Source: Kosakonia sp. BYX6 | Lineage (GTDB): Bacteria; Pseudomonadota; Gammaproteobacteria; Enterobacterales; Enterobacteriaceae | Assembly: GCF_038449125.1 (NCBI RefSeq) | Contig: NZ_CP151800.1 | Coordinates: forward strand, 3,506,406 to 3,570,405 | Direction: 5' to 3' | DNA length: 64,000 bases | Part shown: one piece after another, positions 1-10,990 of the stretch | How the letters are laid out: the number at the start of each line of letters is the position of its first letter | Numbering within the stretch: position 1 is the stretch's first letter | Notes under the pieces: generated by a model | Told to the model about the DNA's origin: nothing | Database searches by the model: none | The model's input: only the letters and a program-made list of their open reading frames with translations | Translations under genes and position numbers: made by a program

Positions 1-126
1 AACCCGCAGCTTGCTAACGATCCACGCATCAAGGAACTGGCGAAAGATCTGACGTCGCCGCAGGTCGCAGCGTTTATTCGCAAGCACTATAACGGCTCGG
101 TGATCCCGGTCGCGCCGCAGTCATGA
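1..126 (+). CDS. MetQ/NlpA-type substrate-binding lipoprotein, C-terminal end only
   Basis: The window opens inside this gene. The 41 visible codons, ending in TGA at 124-126, resemble the C-terminus of the MetQ/NlpA family of methionine-type binding proteins (a run of the form [11 protein letters not shown], then [15 protein letters not shown]). The stop overlaps the ATG of the following ATPase in an ATGA tetranucleotide, so the two are translationally coupled. Together with the next two genes it would form a Q-N-I importer operon. The signal peptide and lipobox lie outside the window, so the lipoprotein assignment is by family and context. Confidence 0.75.
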   Translation, partial: NPQLANDPRIKELAKDLTSPQVAAFIRKHYNGSVIPVAPQS

Positions 127-914
127 TCGAGATTGCAGGGCTGAGCAAAATCTACGCCGGAGCAGGCCGACCGGCGCTAAAAGAGGTGTCGTTGAGCGTA
201 CCGAAAGGGGCGATTTACGGCATTCTCGGGCGCAGCGGTGCAGGGAAAAGCACGCTAATTCGCTGCCTTAACTTACTGGAGCGGCCCACAGCGGGCCGCA
301 TTCTTGTGAACGGCACTGACATCACGCAACTGGATAAATCCGCCCTGCGCCAACACCGCCTGCGCAGCGGCATGATTTTTCAGCACTTCAATTTACTGCA
401 TGCGCGCACGGTGGCGGACAACATTGCCGTGCCGCTAGAGATCGCCGGTCTGGCGAAAAACGCGCGTCAGGCGCGGGTGGAAGAGTTGTTGTGGCTGGTC
501 GGTTTAAGCGAAAAAGCGCGGGCATTTCCGTCACAGCTTTCCGGCGGGCAAAAACAGCGTGTCGGCATTGCCCGAGCGCTGGCGACAAAACCGGATGTGC
601 TGCTGTGCGATGAAGCGACCAGCGCTTTAGACCCGGAAACCACCGCCTCCGTGCTCGAACTGTTGGCCGATATCAACCAAAAGCTGCAACTCACTATCGT
701 GCTGATCACTCACGAGCTGGACGTGGTGAAAACCCTCTGTGATCACGCCGCATTGCTGGAAAACGGCGAGTTGATTGAGAGCGGGAAGATCGCCGATTTG
801 CTGGTGGCGCCCTGGTCGAAATTGCGTCAGGCGCTGTTACACGATCCGCACGTCGAGCAGGCATTTCTCGCCCGCCACGGGTTTAACGGGAGGCCATTAT
901 GCGTGGTCGCATGA
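123..914 (+). CDS. MetN-like ABC importer ATPase, short form without the C-terminal regulatory domain
   Basis: This is the nucleotide-binding subunit of a methionine-type (MetNIQ) importer, acting at the inner membrane with the permease encoded next. Walker [10 protein letters not shown] is at residues 36-44, the signature LSGGQ at 139-143 and Walker B VLLCDEAT around 159-166, all intact. The protein has 263 residues, whereas MetN is about 343, because family members carry a C-terminal NIL/ACT-like domain that binds methionine and mediates trans-inhibition. That domain is absent. The start is fixed by the ATGA overlap with the upstream binding-protein gene. The substrate may be methionine or another compound. 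This is an extra copy beyond the usual metNIQ locus, by inference from context. Confidence 0.85.
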   Translation: MIEIAGLSKIYAGAGRPALKEVSLSVPKGAIYGILGRSGAGKSTLIRCLNLLERPTAGRILVNGTDITQLDKSALRQHRLRSGMIFQHFNLLHARTVADNIAVPLEIAGLAKNARQARVEELLWLVGLSEKARAFPSQLSGGQKQRVGIARALATKPDVLLCDEATSALDPETTASVLELLADINQKLQLTIVLITHELDVVKTLCDHAALLENGELIESGKIADLLVAPWSKLRQALLHDPHVEQAFLARHGFNGRPLCVVA

Positions 915-1570
915 GCTGGGACGATCTTTGGCCGTTGCTGTTCAACGGCACGCTGGAAACACTGTATATGGTCGGGCTGGCGGCATTTTTTACGGTGCTG
1001 ATCGGTCTGCCGATCGGCGTGCTGCTGTTTATTTCTCGTGGCAACGGGCTGGCGCCGATGCCGAAACTCAACGCGCTGCTGGGAGCATTCATCAATTTTG
1101 GCCGTTCGCTGCCGTTTATCGTGCTGCTGATTGCGCTGATCCCTTTTACCCGGCTGCTGATTGGCACCACGCTCGGCAGCACCGCCGCCATCGTGCCGGT
1201 CACTATCGGCGCATTTCCCTTCTTCGCGCGGCTCACGGAAAACGCCCTCGACGAAGTGGATTACGGGCGCATCGAAGCCATTTTGTCGATGGGCGGCAAC
1301 TTGTGGCATGTGATCGGCAAAGCGCTGTTACCCGAAGCGCTTCCCTCGCTGCTGGCAAGTATTACTTTAACGGTGGTGATGCTGATTGGTTTCTCGTCGA
1401 TGGCGGGCGTGATTGGCGGCGGTGGTTTGGGGGATTTGGCGATTCGTTACGGTTACCAACGCTTTAACGATCAGGTGATGATCGGCACGGTGGTGATTCT
1501 GGTGGCGCTGGTTCAGGGCGTGCAAATGGTCGGCGATCGGCTGGTGCGCCGCCTGGCGCACCGCCGTTAA
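899..1570 (+). CDS. MetI-like ABC importer permease
   Basis: This 223-residue inner-membrane permease belongs to the MetI family, whose members have about five membrane segments and work as homodimers with two MetN subunits. The hydrophobic segments are evident (for example around the first 40 residues and the motif [19 protein letters not shown] near the C-terminus, typical of MetI). It overlaps the ATPase gene by 16 bases. The start at 899 is preceded by GGGAGG at 888-893 with a 5-base gap. A second in-frame ATG at 911 forms an ATGA overlap and remains possible. Its stop lies one base from the stop of the convergent PTS gene, leaving no room for a terminator. Confidence 0.87.
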   Translation: MRGRMSWDDLWPLLFNGTLETLYMVGLAAFFTVLIGLPIGVLLFISRGNGLAPMPKLNALLGAFINFGRSLPFIVLLIALIPFTRLLIGTTLGSTAAIVPVTIGAFPFFARLTENALDEVDYGRIEAILSMGGNLWHVIGKALLPEALPSLLASITLTVVMLIGFSSMAGVIGGGGLGDLAIRYGYQRFNDQVMIGTVVILVALVQGVQMVGDRLVRRLAHRR

Positions 1571-1571
1571 C

Positions 1572-2942
1572 TTATTGCTGCGCCTCTTTCGCCACCAGCA
1601 AGGTAGTGAGAATAAATGACAGCACCAGCGAGATAACCACACCCGAAACCGCAAAAATAAAGTACGGGCCGATGTACGCCGGCAAGCTGAAAATGCTCGA
1701 CAAAATATAGCCATACAACCGCACGCCAAAGAAGGCGATAAACGCCGAGGCCAGGGAGCTGGCGACGGTGGCGGCGATAAACGCTTTTTTGTAGCGCGTC
1801 AGCACGCCAAACAGCGCCGGTTCCGTAATGCCGAGCAGCGCGGAGATGGCCGCCGACAGCGTGACGGTTTTATCCTGGCGGTTTTTGCTCATCCGCCAGA
1901 TGGCGAACGTTGCGCCAGCAATCGCCATATTCGCCATAAACATCATTGGCATCAGCATGTCGTAACCGCGCTCGCTGAAGTTTTGCAGCGCAATCGGCGT
2001 CATAGCGTGGTGCATACCGGTGAGGATCGCCACCGGACGGATCGCGCCCACCACCAGCCCGGCAAAGCTTGAAGAAATCCCAAACAGCCCTTCAATAAAC
2101 AGCGCCAGCCCTTTCCCCAGCCAGATGCCAATCGGGCCGATGACTACCAGCGCCGCCAGCGCACCCAGAAACAGCGTCAGCGTTGGGGTAAACACCGTTT
2201 TCAACACGTCGGGCATTATGCGGTCAACCCAGCGGTGAATATAGCTGAGCGCCAGCACCGAGAAGATCACCGGAATGACGCTGGCGGAGTAGTTAAATAC
2301 CGAAACCGGAATGGCGTTTAACAGCCAGAGTGCGCTGACCGCGCCTTCCTGATTGGCCGCCAGCGCTTTCGCCGCGTCGATCAGCGACGGATACATCAAA
2401 CAGGCGGCCACGGCTGCCGCCAGGTATTCGTTGGTCTTGAAGATTTTCGCCGCCGACACCGCCAGGAAAAACGGCAGGAAATAGAACACGCCGCTGGCGA
2501 TAAGATCGATGACCATCACCGTATCGCTTTTTGCCGATACCACTTTCAGCGCGATCAGCCCGGCGAGCAGCCCTTTGATCATCCCGGCGCCGGCAATGGC
2601 GGGGACAATTGGCCCGAACACACCGGAAACGGTATCCATAAACATCGACACCAGGCTCTTACGGGTTTTCGCCTGTCCAACATTCTGTTCGCTGGTTTTG
2701 CCCAGTTTGACGAGGAGTTGCTCATACCAGCTGTTCACTTGTGGGCCAATCACAATCTGGAACTGGTCACTTTGCAGTTGTGCGCCCAACACGCCCGGCA
2801 ATTTTTTGATTTCACCCTGTTCGACTTTGTTGTCGTCAACCAGCGAAAAACGTAAGCGCGTCATGCAGTGCCAGACGTTGCTGATATTATCCTGCCCGCC
2901 TACCAGGCGAATAATATTGGTGATGGCTTCTTGCGTCCCCAT
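1572..2942 (-). CDS. PTS sugar transporter subunit EIIBC, beta-glucoside/sucrose-type
   Basis: This phosphotransferase permease imports and phosphorylates a sugar. An N-terminal EIIB domain (about residues 1-85) carries the phospho-cysteine motif HCMTRLRF near residue 25. It is followed by a polytopic EIIC domain with the family motif around GMHHAMTPI. There is no EIIA domain, so phosphate must come from a separate EIIA such as glucose EIIA (Crr). The chosen start is the ATG at 2942 (456 residues). It has AGGAG upstream and begins with MGTQEAIT, where family members begin, rather than the longer reading frame. It diverges from the enolase-superfamily gene and shares its control region. The substrate is unknown. 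Confidence 0.87.
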   Translation of the reverse strand: MGTQEAITNIIRLVGGQDNISNVWHCMTRLRFSLVDDNKVEQGEIKKLPGVLGAQLQSDQFQIVIGPQVNSWYEQLLVKLGKTSEQNVGQAKTRKSLVSMFMDTVSGVFGPIVPAIAGAGMIKGLLAGLIALKVVSAKSDTVMVIDLIASGVFYFLPFFLAVSAAKIFKTNEYLAAAVAACLMYPSLIDAAKALAANQEGAVSALWLLNAIPVSVFNYSASVIPVIFSVLALSYIHRWVDRIMPDVLKTVFTPTLTLFLGALAALVVIGPIGIWLGKGLALFIEGLFGISSSFAGLVVGAIRPVAILTGMHHAMTPIALQNFSERGYDMLMPMMFMANMAIAGATFAIWRMSKNRQDKTVTLSAAISALLGITEPALFGVLTRYKKAFIAATVASSLASAFIAFFGVRLYGYILSSIFSLPAYIGPYFIFAVSGVVISLVLSFILTTLLVAKEAQQ

Positions 2943-3082
2943 AAAAACTCCTGCCGGAAATGTTGTCGTTTTAATCATTGCCACAAGGGTAGATAAACGC
3001 ACCACACAAAACAAACCAATAAAATATGAAATGCGTCACAATTCGCCATCAGAAAGCCTAATAAATGCCAATAAATCTTAAA

Positions 3083-3125
3083 TTGGTCTGGTTTTTAATT
3101 AAAAACAACACCAATAACTGACCAA
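3083..3125. promoter_or_regulatory. Candidate GntR-family operator in the PTS/enolase divergent region
   Basis: TTGGTC at 3083-3088 and its inverted copy GACCAA at 3120-3125 flank the short palindrome TTTTTAATTAAAAA and a third half-site (ACACCAA, about 3108-3114). TGGTC-type half-sites are common operators of GntR regulators with UTRA domains, and such a regulator is encoded nearby at 4420-5136. Assignment to that regulator is inference. Confidence 0.4.
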
Positions 3126-3153
3126 AAAATTTATTCCAAAAAAGCGTTTACCT

Positions 3154-3173
3154 TTCGCCAAAATTAGGGCGAA
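3154..3173. promoter_or_regulatory. Inverted repeat upstream of the enolase-superfamily gene
   Basis: TTCGCC, eight bases, then GGCGAA forms a perfect 6-bp inverted repeat 45 bases upstream of the start codon at 3219. It sits where a promoter or operator is expected. The bound protein is unknown. Confidence 0.3.
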
Positions 3174-3218
3174 GATAATAGCCATTCCTCGTTTTTACCA
3201 CGCTGTAAAGGAGTTCCC

Positions 3219-4418
3219 GTGACACCAACGCTTATCCAGAATATCGACTGTTTTATTACCCGCCCCGATCGCCACAACCTGGTAGTGGTGCGGGTAACAA
3301 CCGATAAAGGCGTGACAGGACACGGTTGCGCGACCTTCCAGCAGCGCCCGCTGGCGGTGAAAACGCTGGTCGACGAGTACCTGAAACCGCTGCTGATTGG
3401 CCGCGACGCCAACCATATTGAAGACCTCTGGCAAATGATGAACGTTAACGCCTATTGGCGTAACGGCCCAATTATGAATAACGCCATTTCCGGCGTGGAT
3501 ATGGCGCTGTGGGATATTAAAGGCCAGCTCGCAGGCATGCCGCTGTACCAACTACTCGGCGGGAAATCCCGCGATGCGATCGCCGCCTACAGCCACGCCA
3601 GCGGTGAAACGCTGGAAGAATTATTCGCCTCGGTCGATAAGCTCGTTGCACAAGGTTATCGCCATATTCGTTGTCAGCTCGGTTTTTATGGCGGCACGCC
3701 CGCGCAATTACATACGCCAGAAAACCCAACCCCCGGCACCTATTTCGATCAGCAAGAATACATGAGCAACACCGTGGCGATGTTTAAAGCGCTACGCGAA
3801 AAATATGGCTACCGCCTGCATATTCTGCACGACGTGCATGAACGGCTATTTCCACAGCAGGCGGTGCAACTGGCGAAACAACTTGAGCCGTATCAGCCCT
3901 ATTTTATTGAAGATATTTTGCCGCCCGCGCAAAGTGCGTGGCTGGATCAGGTGCGCCAGCACAGTAGCGCGCCGCTGGCGATGGGCGAATTATTTAATAA
4001 CCCGGCGGAGTGGCACGATTTGATTGTTAACCGCCGTATCGATTTTATCCGCTGCCATATTTCACAGATTGGCGGCATTACCCTAGCGCTAAAACTGGCG
4101 ATCCTCTGCCAGGCCTTTGGCGTGCGTCTGGCGTGGCACGGCCCCGGCGACATGACGCCCATCGGCGTGGCGGTCAACACGCATTTGAATATTCATCTGC
4201 ACAACGCTGCGATCCAGGAGTACATTCCGCGCTCTGCCAGCACGGATGCCGTATTCCCCGGCGCGCCGGTTGTGAAAGAGGGGTTTGTCTACGCGCCGGA
4301 AAACCCCGGCATCGGTGTACGTTTTGATGAGGAACACGCGCAGGCATTTCCCGGCATTTATCGCCCTCATGAGTGGACGCAAAGCCGCCTGGCCGATGGC
4401 GCGATGCACACGCCGTAA
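3219..4418 (+). CDS. Enolase-superfamily sugar-acid dehydratase, RspA/ManD-like
   Basis: This is a 399-residue member of the mandelate racemase/enolase superfamily, closest by eye to RspA and D-mannonate dehydratase. The metal ligands are visible at D205, E231 and E257, with H207, H307 (motif AWHGPGD) and E334 matching ManD positions shifted by five. The segment after IRCQ (about residues 150-185) does not carry the loop with the catalytic tyrosine of active ManD enzymes, so mannonate dehydration is doubtful. The start has AAGGAG nine bases upstream. Its neighbours are a divergent PTS permease and a convergent GntR regulator, suggesting catabolism of a sugar or sugar acid taken up by that PTS. 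The substrate is unknown. Confidence 0.82.
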   Translation: MTPTLIQNIDCFITRPDRHNLVVVRVTTDKGVTGHGCATFQQRPLAVKTLVDEYLKPLLIGRDANHIEDLWQMMNVNAYWRNGPIMNNAISGVDMALWDIKGQLAGMPLYQLLGGKSRDAIAAYSHASGETLEELFASVDKLVAQGYRHIRCQLGFYGGTPAQLHTPENPTPGTYFDQQEYMSNTVAMFKALREKYGYRLHILHDVHERLFPQQAVQLAKQLEPYQPYFIEDILPPAQSAWLDQVRQHSSAPLAMGELFNNPAEWHDLIVNRRIDFIRCHISQIGGITLALKLAILCQAFGVRLAWHGPGDMTPIGVAVNTHLNIHLHNAAIQEYIPRSASTDAVFPGAPVVKEGFVYAPENPGIGVRFDEEHAQAFPGIYRPHEWTQSRLADGAMHTP

Positions 4419-4419
4419 A

Positions 4420-5136
4420 TCAGCCGCCGCCCTGGCGGAAGGTCAGATTTTCGCGGTTATGCGGAATCACATAAGTGCAGGTGTAGTTGATATCGATAAT
4501 GTCGCTGATTTCATACACCTGCCCGCCCTCCAGAATACCGCGATTGCTGATATGCATTGCCGGGCTGCCTTTTTTACAGCCCAACAGCGCAGCCTGTTCA
4601 CGGCTAACGTTCACCGCGCGATAGGTGGTTAACAGGTGGGAAATCCGGTAGCCCTTGCTCAACACATATTGCTGCAATGAGCGTTCAATGACCTGCTGAT
4701 TGAGATCGGCAAAAGCGCTGACCGGCATGCGGGAAATCTCAATTTGCACCGCTTGTTCGTCGACAAAACGCAGGCGGCAAAACTGCCAGATAAAGCTCTC
4801 GTCGGTCAGGCCAAAGATCTGCTGCTCGTCGCGATCCGGACGTTTTTTATGCAGGCTTATCATGCGAAAGCGGATTTGATCAAAGCGCTTTTCTGTGATC
4901 GAGTTGTAGACCAGCGGGTTGTTGCGCGCCTGCTCGTTCACCCAGATGCCCGATCCTTGCACAATACGCACCACGCCGATGCTGGCGAGTTTTTCCAGCG
5001 CCTGGCGAATGGTAAAACGCGAAACGCCATACTCTTGCGCCAGTTGTCGTTCAGGTGGAAGTTTGCGCGGCCCTGGCTCGCTGATTTGATAAATTTTGCT
5101 TAGCAAATCCTGCGTGACGAACTCTTTTTTCTTCAT
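4420..5136 (-). CDS. GntR/HutC-family repressor with UTRA effector domain
   Basis: This 238-residue transcription factor has an N-terminal winged helix (about residues 10-75, recognition motif EYGVSRFTIRQALEKL and wing QGSGIWV). A C-terminal UTRA domain (about 95-230) follows, the kind that binds sugar phosphates or related small molecules. It lies tail-to-tail with the enolase-superfamily gene, one base between stops, and is most likely the local repressor of that gene and of the PTS gene. Candidate operators lie at 3083-3125. No enzyme domain is present. The exact effector cannot be read from the sequence. Confidence 0.85.
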   Translation of the reverse strand: MKKKEFVTQDLLSKIYQISEPGPRKLPPERQLAQEYGVSRFTIRQALEKLASIGVVRIVQGSGIWVNEQARNNPLVYNSITEKRFDQIRFRMISLHKKRPDRDEQQIFGLTDESFIWQFCRLRFVDEQAVQIEISRMPVSAFADLNQQVIERSLQQYVLSKGYRISHLLTTYRAVNVSREQAALLGCKKGSPAMHISNRGILEGGQVYEISDIIDINYTCTYVIPHNRENLTFRQGGG

Positions 5137-5234
5137 CCATCAATCCTGAAAGAAAACAAACACTGCCGCGTGTTATAACATCTGCGGAGTAAAGATACTC
5201 TTCGTTTATCAGTATCAAAGAAGGATTTTTGGTG

Positions 5235-6794
5235 ATGACCAACCGACGATTGGTGAGCCTGATTACCGCCGTTCTGGCGCTGGCTGTTTTCTTGCCAGTG
5301 GGCCTCAGCATCTGGATGACCCACCGCCAGGCTGAAGAAACCTTTATGAATGATCTGGATACCTACGCCTCGCTCGCCGAAATGCGGACCCAGCGCGTGG
5401 TTGATCAGAGCAAAGACGCGTTAAGGGAATTAGATACCTGGCGCGGTACGCCCTGTACGCCGGACCATTTGCTGACGATGCGCCGCATCTCCTACTCCTG
5501 GCGCTATGTGCGGGAAGTTTTCTATATCAATGATCGACAGCCGCTCTGCTCTTCGCTGGCGGCCGACAGCCGCATTCCCCCTTTCCCATCACCGGAAAAA
5601 ACCACCGCAGACGGTTTTCGCGCATGGCTGACACGCCATAACGATCTGGGGTTATCGCAATACATGATCGCCATTGGCAGCAAACACCATGTGGTGATGA
5701 TCGATCCGCGCTCATTTATTGACGTGTTGTCCTACAGTTCCCCGCCGAAAAATGTGGCGCTGATCAGCACCAAAACGCACCAGTTGATCGCCGGAAGCAG
5801 CGAGCTCACCCCGCAAATGCTGGCGCAAATCACGCAAACCGGGCCGACCAAAGTGGTGACCGACCGTTCGGCCTACGTCATCCAGCGCGATACCGATATG
5901 GGGCTGGCGATTGTCACCTGGATGCCGGTCGAGCCGCTGGAAAAAAACTGGCACCACTTGCTGATGATCTGGCTGCCGATCGGCCTGCTGATGAGCGTGC
6001 TTATCGCCCTGGTGCTGTTGCGCGTGCTGCACCGCCTGCAATCCCCGCGCGCGCAGTTGCAGGACGCCATTCACAGCCGCGAAATTACCGTGTTTTACCA
6101 ACCGATTGTCGCGCTGGGTAATGGCCGGATGGTCGGTGCCGAAGCGCTGGCGCGCTGGCAGCAAAAAGACGGTTCCTGGCTGGCGCCGGACAGTTTTATT
6201 CCGCTGGCGCAGCACAGCGGGTTGATACCGCAACTGACTCACCTGGTGGTGGAGACGGTTTTCGAGACGCTGGGGCCGTGGTTACAGCGCCACCCGGAAC
6301 ACCATATTTCCATCAACCTGGAACCGTCTGATCTGCTCAACCCCGCGTTGCCCGCTCTGCTGGCCCGTTTGCTGGAACTGTGGCAACTCTCGCCTTCGCA
6401 AATCGCCCTGGAAATTACCGAACGCGGCTTTGCCGATCCCGCCGTCAGCGGCCCGGCGATCGCCACGCTGCGCGAGGCCGGGCACGCTATCTATATTGAT
6501 GATTTCGGTACCGGCTATTGCAGCCTGAGTTACTTGCAAAACCTCGATGTCGATATCATCAAAATCGACAAATCGTTTGTCGATGCGCTGGAGTTCAAAA
6601 CCGTGACGCCGCATATCATTGAGATGGCGAAAGCGCTACGCCTGGCGATGGTTGCCGAAGGCATTGAAACCGAAGGCCAGTTGCAATGGCTTACCCGTTA
6701 TGGCGTGGAATATGGTCAAGGCTGGCTGTACAGCAAAGCGTTACCGGCAGAAGAGTTTGTCCGTTGGGCAGAAAATAACCTGCGCGGCGCCTGA
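5235..6794 (+). CDS. pdeB: Cyclic-di-GMP phosphodiesterase with CSS-motif sensor (PdeB)
   Basis: The protein (519 residues from this start) degrades c-di-GMP at the inner membrane. A first membrane segment (about 8-28) leads to a periplasmic CSS-motif domain with CSS in QPLCSSL near residue 98. A second membrane segment follows around residues 235-260, then a cytoplasmic EAL domain. The EAL shows EALARW, the metal/catalytic segments LEITERGF and DDFGTGY, and KIDKSFV, so it looks active. It aligns with E. coli PdeB (YlaB), also next to ybaA in K-12. Three start codons are stacked, TTG at 5229, GTG at 5232 and ATG at 5235, behind AAGGA at 5221-5225. The ATG gives the E. coli-like N-terminus. 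Confidence 0.93.
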   Translation: MTNRRLVSLITAVLALAVFLPVGLSIWMTHRQAEETFMNDLDTYASLAEMRTQRVVDQSKDALRELDTWRGTPCTPDHLLTMRRISYSWRYVREVFYINDRQPLCSSLAADSRIPPFPSPEKTTADGFRAWLTRHNDLGLSQYMIAIGSKHHVVMIDPRSFIDVLSYSSPPKNVALISTKTHQLIAGSSELTPQMLAQITQTGPTKVVTDRSAYVIQRDTDMGLAIVTWMPVEPLEKNWHHLLMIWLPIGLLMSVLIALVLLRVLHRLQSPRAQLQDAIHSREITVFYQPIVALGNGRMVGAEALARWQQKDGSWLAPDSFIPLAQHSGLIPQLTHLVVETVFETLGPWLQRHPEHHISINLEPSDLLNPALPALLARLLELWQLSPSQIALEITERGFADPAVSGPAIATLREAGHAIYIDDFGTGYCSLSYLQNLDVDIIKIDKSFVDALEFKTVTPHIIEMAKALRLAMVAEGIETEGQLQWLTRYGVEYGQGWLYSKALPAEEFVRWAENNLRGA

Positions 6795-6837
6795 GTTTGC
6801 TACTGTTAAAAGTGGTTTAACACGCGGAGGAAAGATG

Positions 6838-7383
6838 ATGAAAAAGAAATCCTGGCCGCTGCATGATGTCCGGCACTGGCTGGAACCTGGCCCGATAGTG
6901 CTGATTAGCAGCCACTGGAAAGGGCAAAACAACATTATGACCTTAGGCTGGCAAACGATTCTGGAGTTCTCGCCGTCGCTGGTCGGCTGCATGATTTCAG
7001 CCGGTAACGCCAGTTTTGAGCGCATCCGACAAAGCGGTGAATGCGTGATTAATCTGCCGGAAGCAACGCTTATCGACACGGTCGCGCGGATTGGCAACTG
7101 CACCGGTGACGATACCGATAAGTTTGCCGAGTTTGGCCTGACGGCGGAGAAAAGCGAGAAAGTCGCCGCGCCTTCCATCAAAGAGTGTTTTGGTCAGTTT
7201 GAATGCAAGATCTATGACGATGCGATGGTGGAGAATTACAACTTCTTTATTTTTGAAGTGGTCGCCGCACGGGTTAACCCCCAACCGGAATGGCCGCAAA
7301 CCCTGCATTACACCGGCGGGGGCGTGTTTCGGGGGGATGGCGACGTCCTTGAGCGCAAAGCGCTGTTCACCAAGGTCTCCTGA
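6838..7383 (+). CDS. Flavin reductase-like (FMN-binding split-barrel) protein
   Basis: This 181-residue protein has the flavin reductase-like fold, seen as the early motif VLISS and the downstream sequence with NIMTLGW, MISAGNASFE and CVINLP, typical of FMN-binding split-barrel reductases. Such proteins use NAD(P)H to reduce FMN/FAD or bind flavin for a partner enzyme. The partner here is not evident. GGAGG at 6826-6830 precedes two tandem ATGs (6835 and 6838), and the second has the better spacing. It lies between pdeB and ybaA, which are adjacent in E. coli, so it is an insertion relative to K-12. It is convergent with ybaA with an 8-base gap. Confidence 0.8.
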   Translation: MKKKSWPLHDVRHWLEPGPIVLISSHWKGQNNIMTLGWQTILEFSPSLVGCMISAGNASFERIRQSGECVINLPEATLIDTVARIGNCTGDDTDKFAEFGLTAEKSEKVAAPSIKECFGQFECKIYDDAMVENYNFFIFEVVAARVNPQPEWPQTLHYTGGGVFRGDGDVLERKALFTKVS

Positions 7384-7391
7384 AACGCGGG

Positions 7392-7745
7392 TTACTCGTC
7401 AAGAATGGGGGTGAATCCACCATAGATCATGCGTTTGCCATCAAACGGCATTTCGTCACCCAGTTCACGCATACGCGGGTCGGCCATCATTTTTTGATTA
7501 GCGTTATCGCGAACCTCTTTCGACGGGTACTCAATCCAGCTGAAGACCACCTCTTCGTGGTCTTCAGCTTTTACCGCCAGGCGAAAATCGGTGAGGTTCC
7601 CGTTGGGGACATCGTCTGCCCAGCACTCGACAATCCGTGTAGCGCCAAATTCCTTAAACAACACGACAGATTTCGCCGCCAGCGCGCGATAAGCCTCTTT
7701 TTTATCTGCGGGCACCGCCACCACAAAACCATCGACATACTTCAT
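7392..7745 (-). CDS. ybaA: DUF1428 family protein YbaA
   Basis: This 117-residue cytoplasmic protein has the same length as E. coli YbaA and nearly the same sequence (MKYVDGFVVAVPADKK at the start, FDGKRMIYGGF at the end). The family has a dimeric alpha-beta barrel (ferredoxin-like) fold. Its biochemical role is unknown. GGAGGT lies just upstream of the ATG at 7745. In E. coli ybaA sits between ffs and pdeB. Here lac and other genes separate it from ffs. Confidence 0.92.
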   Translation of the reverse strand: MKYVDGFVVAVPADKKEAYRALAAKSVVLFKEFGATRIVECWADDVPNGNLTDFRLAVKAEDHEEVVFSWIEYPSKEVRDNANQKMMADPRMRELGDEMPFDGKRMIYGGFTPILDE

Positions 7746-7804
7746 GAGTGACCTCCGAAGTGACTGTGCGGTGAGACGTCCCCGCCGCATCAGGCCCGAT
7801 AAGT

Positions 7805-10905
<3,101 letters not shown>

Positions 10906-10911
10906 TAGCGC

Positions 10912-10940
10912 ACAATGGCGCATTAACCTTGCCGGGTAAA
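10912..10940 (-). promoter_or_regulatory. lacZ sigma-70 promoter
   Basis: The -35 TTTACC (10940-10935) and -10 CATTGT (10917-10912) are separated by 17 bases. The weak -10 resembles the CRP-dependent E. coli lac promoter. By analogy transcription would start near 10905, the first base of the operator. Confidence 0.65.
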
Positions 10941-10957
10941 GCCGCAAAACCGCCGAA

Positions 10958-10973
10958 AGCGAAGAGGATCACA
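10958..10973 (-). promoter_or_regulatory. Candidate CRP site of the lac promoter
   Basis: TGTGA, six bases, then TCGCT. The left half is perfect and the right half matches three of five. The distance from TGTGA to the -35 element is 33 bases, the same as in E. coli lac, so cAMP-CRP control at about -60 is likely. Confidence 0.6.
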
Positions 10974-10990
10974 AAAGCGCTAACGCTTAT
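10974..10990. promoter_or_regulatory. Possible upstream auxiliary operator at the lacI end
   Basis: AAGCGCTAACGCTT (10975-10988) is an imperfect palindrome overlapping the lacI stop codon, where E. coli O3 lies. Similarity to O3 requires a one-base gap, so this is tentative. Confidence 0.3.

Noticed and set aside
7770-7800. REP-like fragment between ybaA and lacZ
   Set aside because: Only a short CATCAGGCCCGATAA similarity, without the palindromic partner arm of a REP unit.
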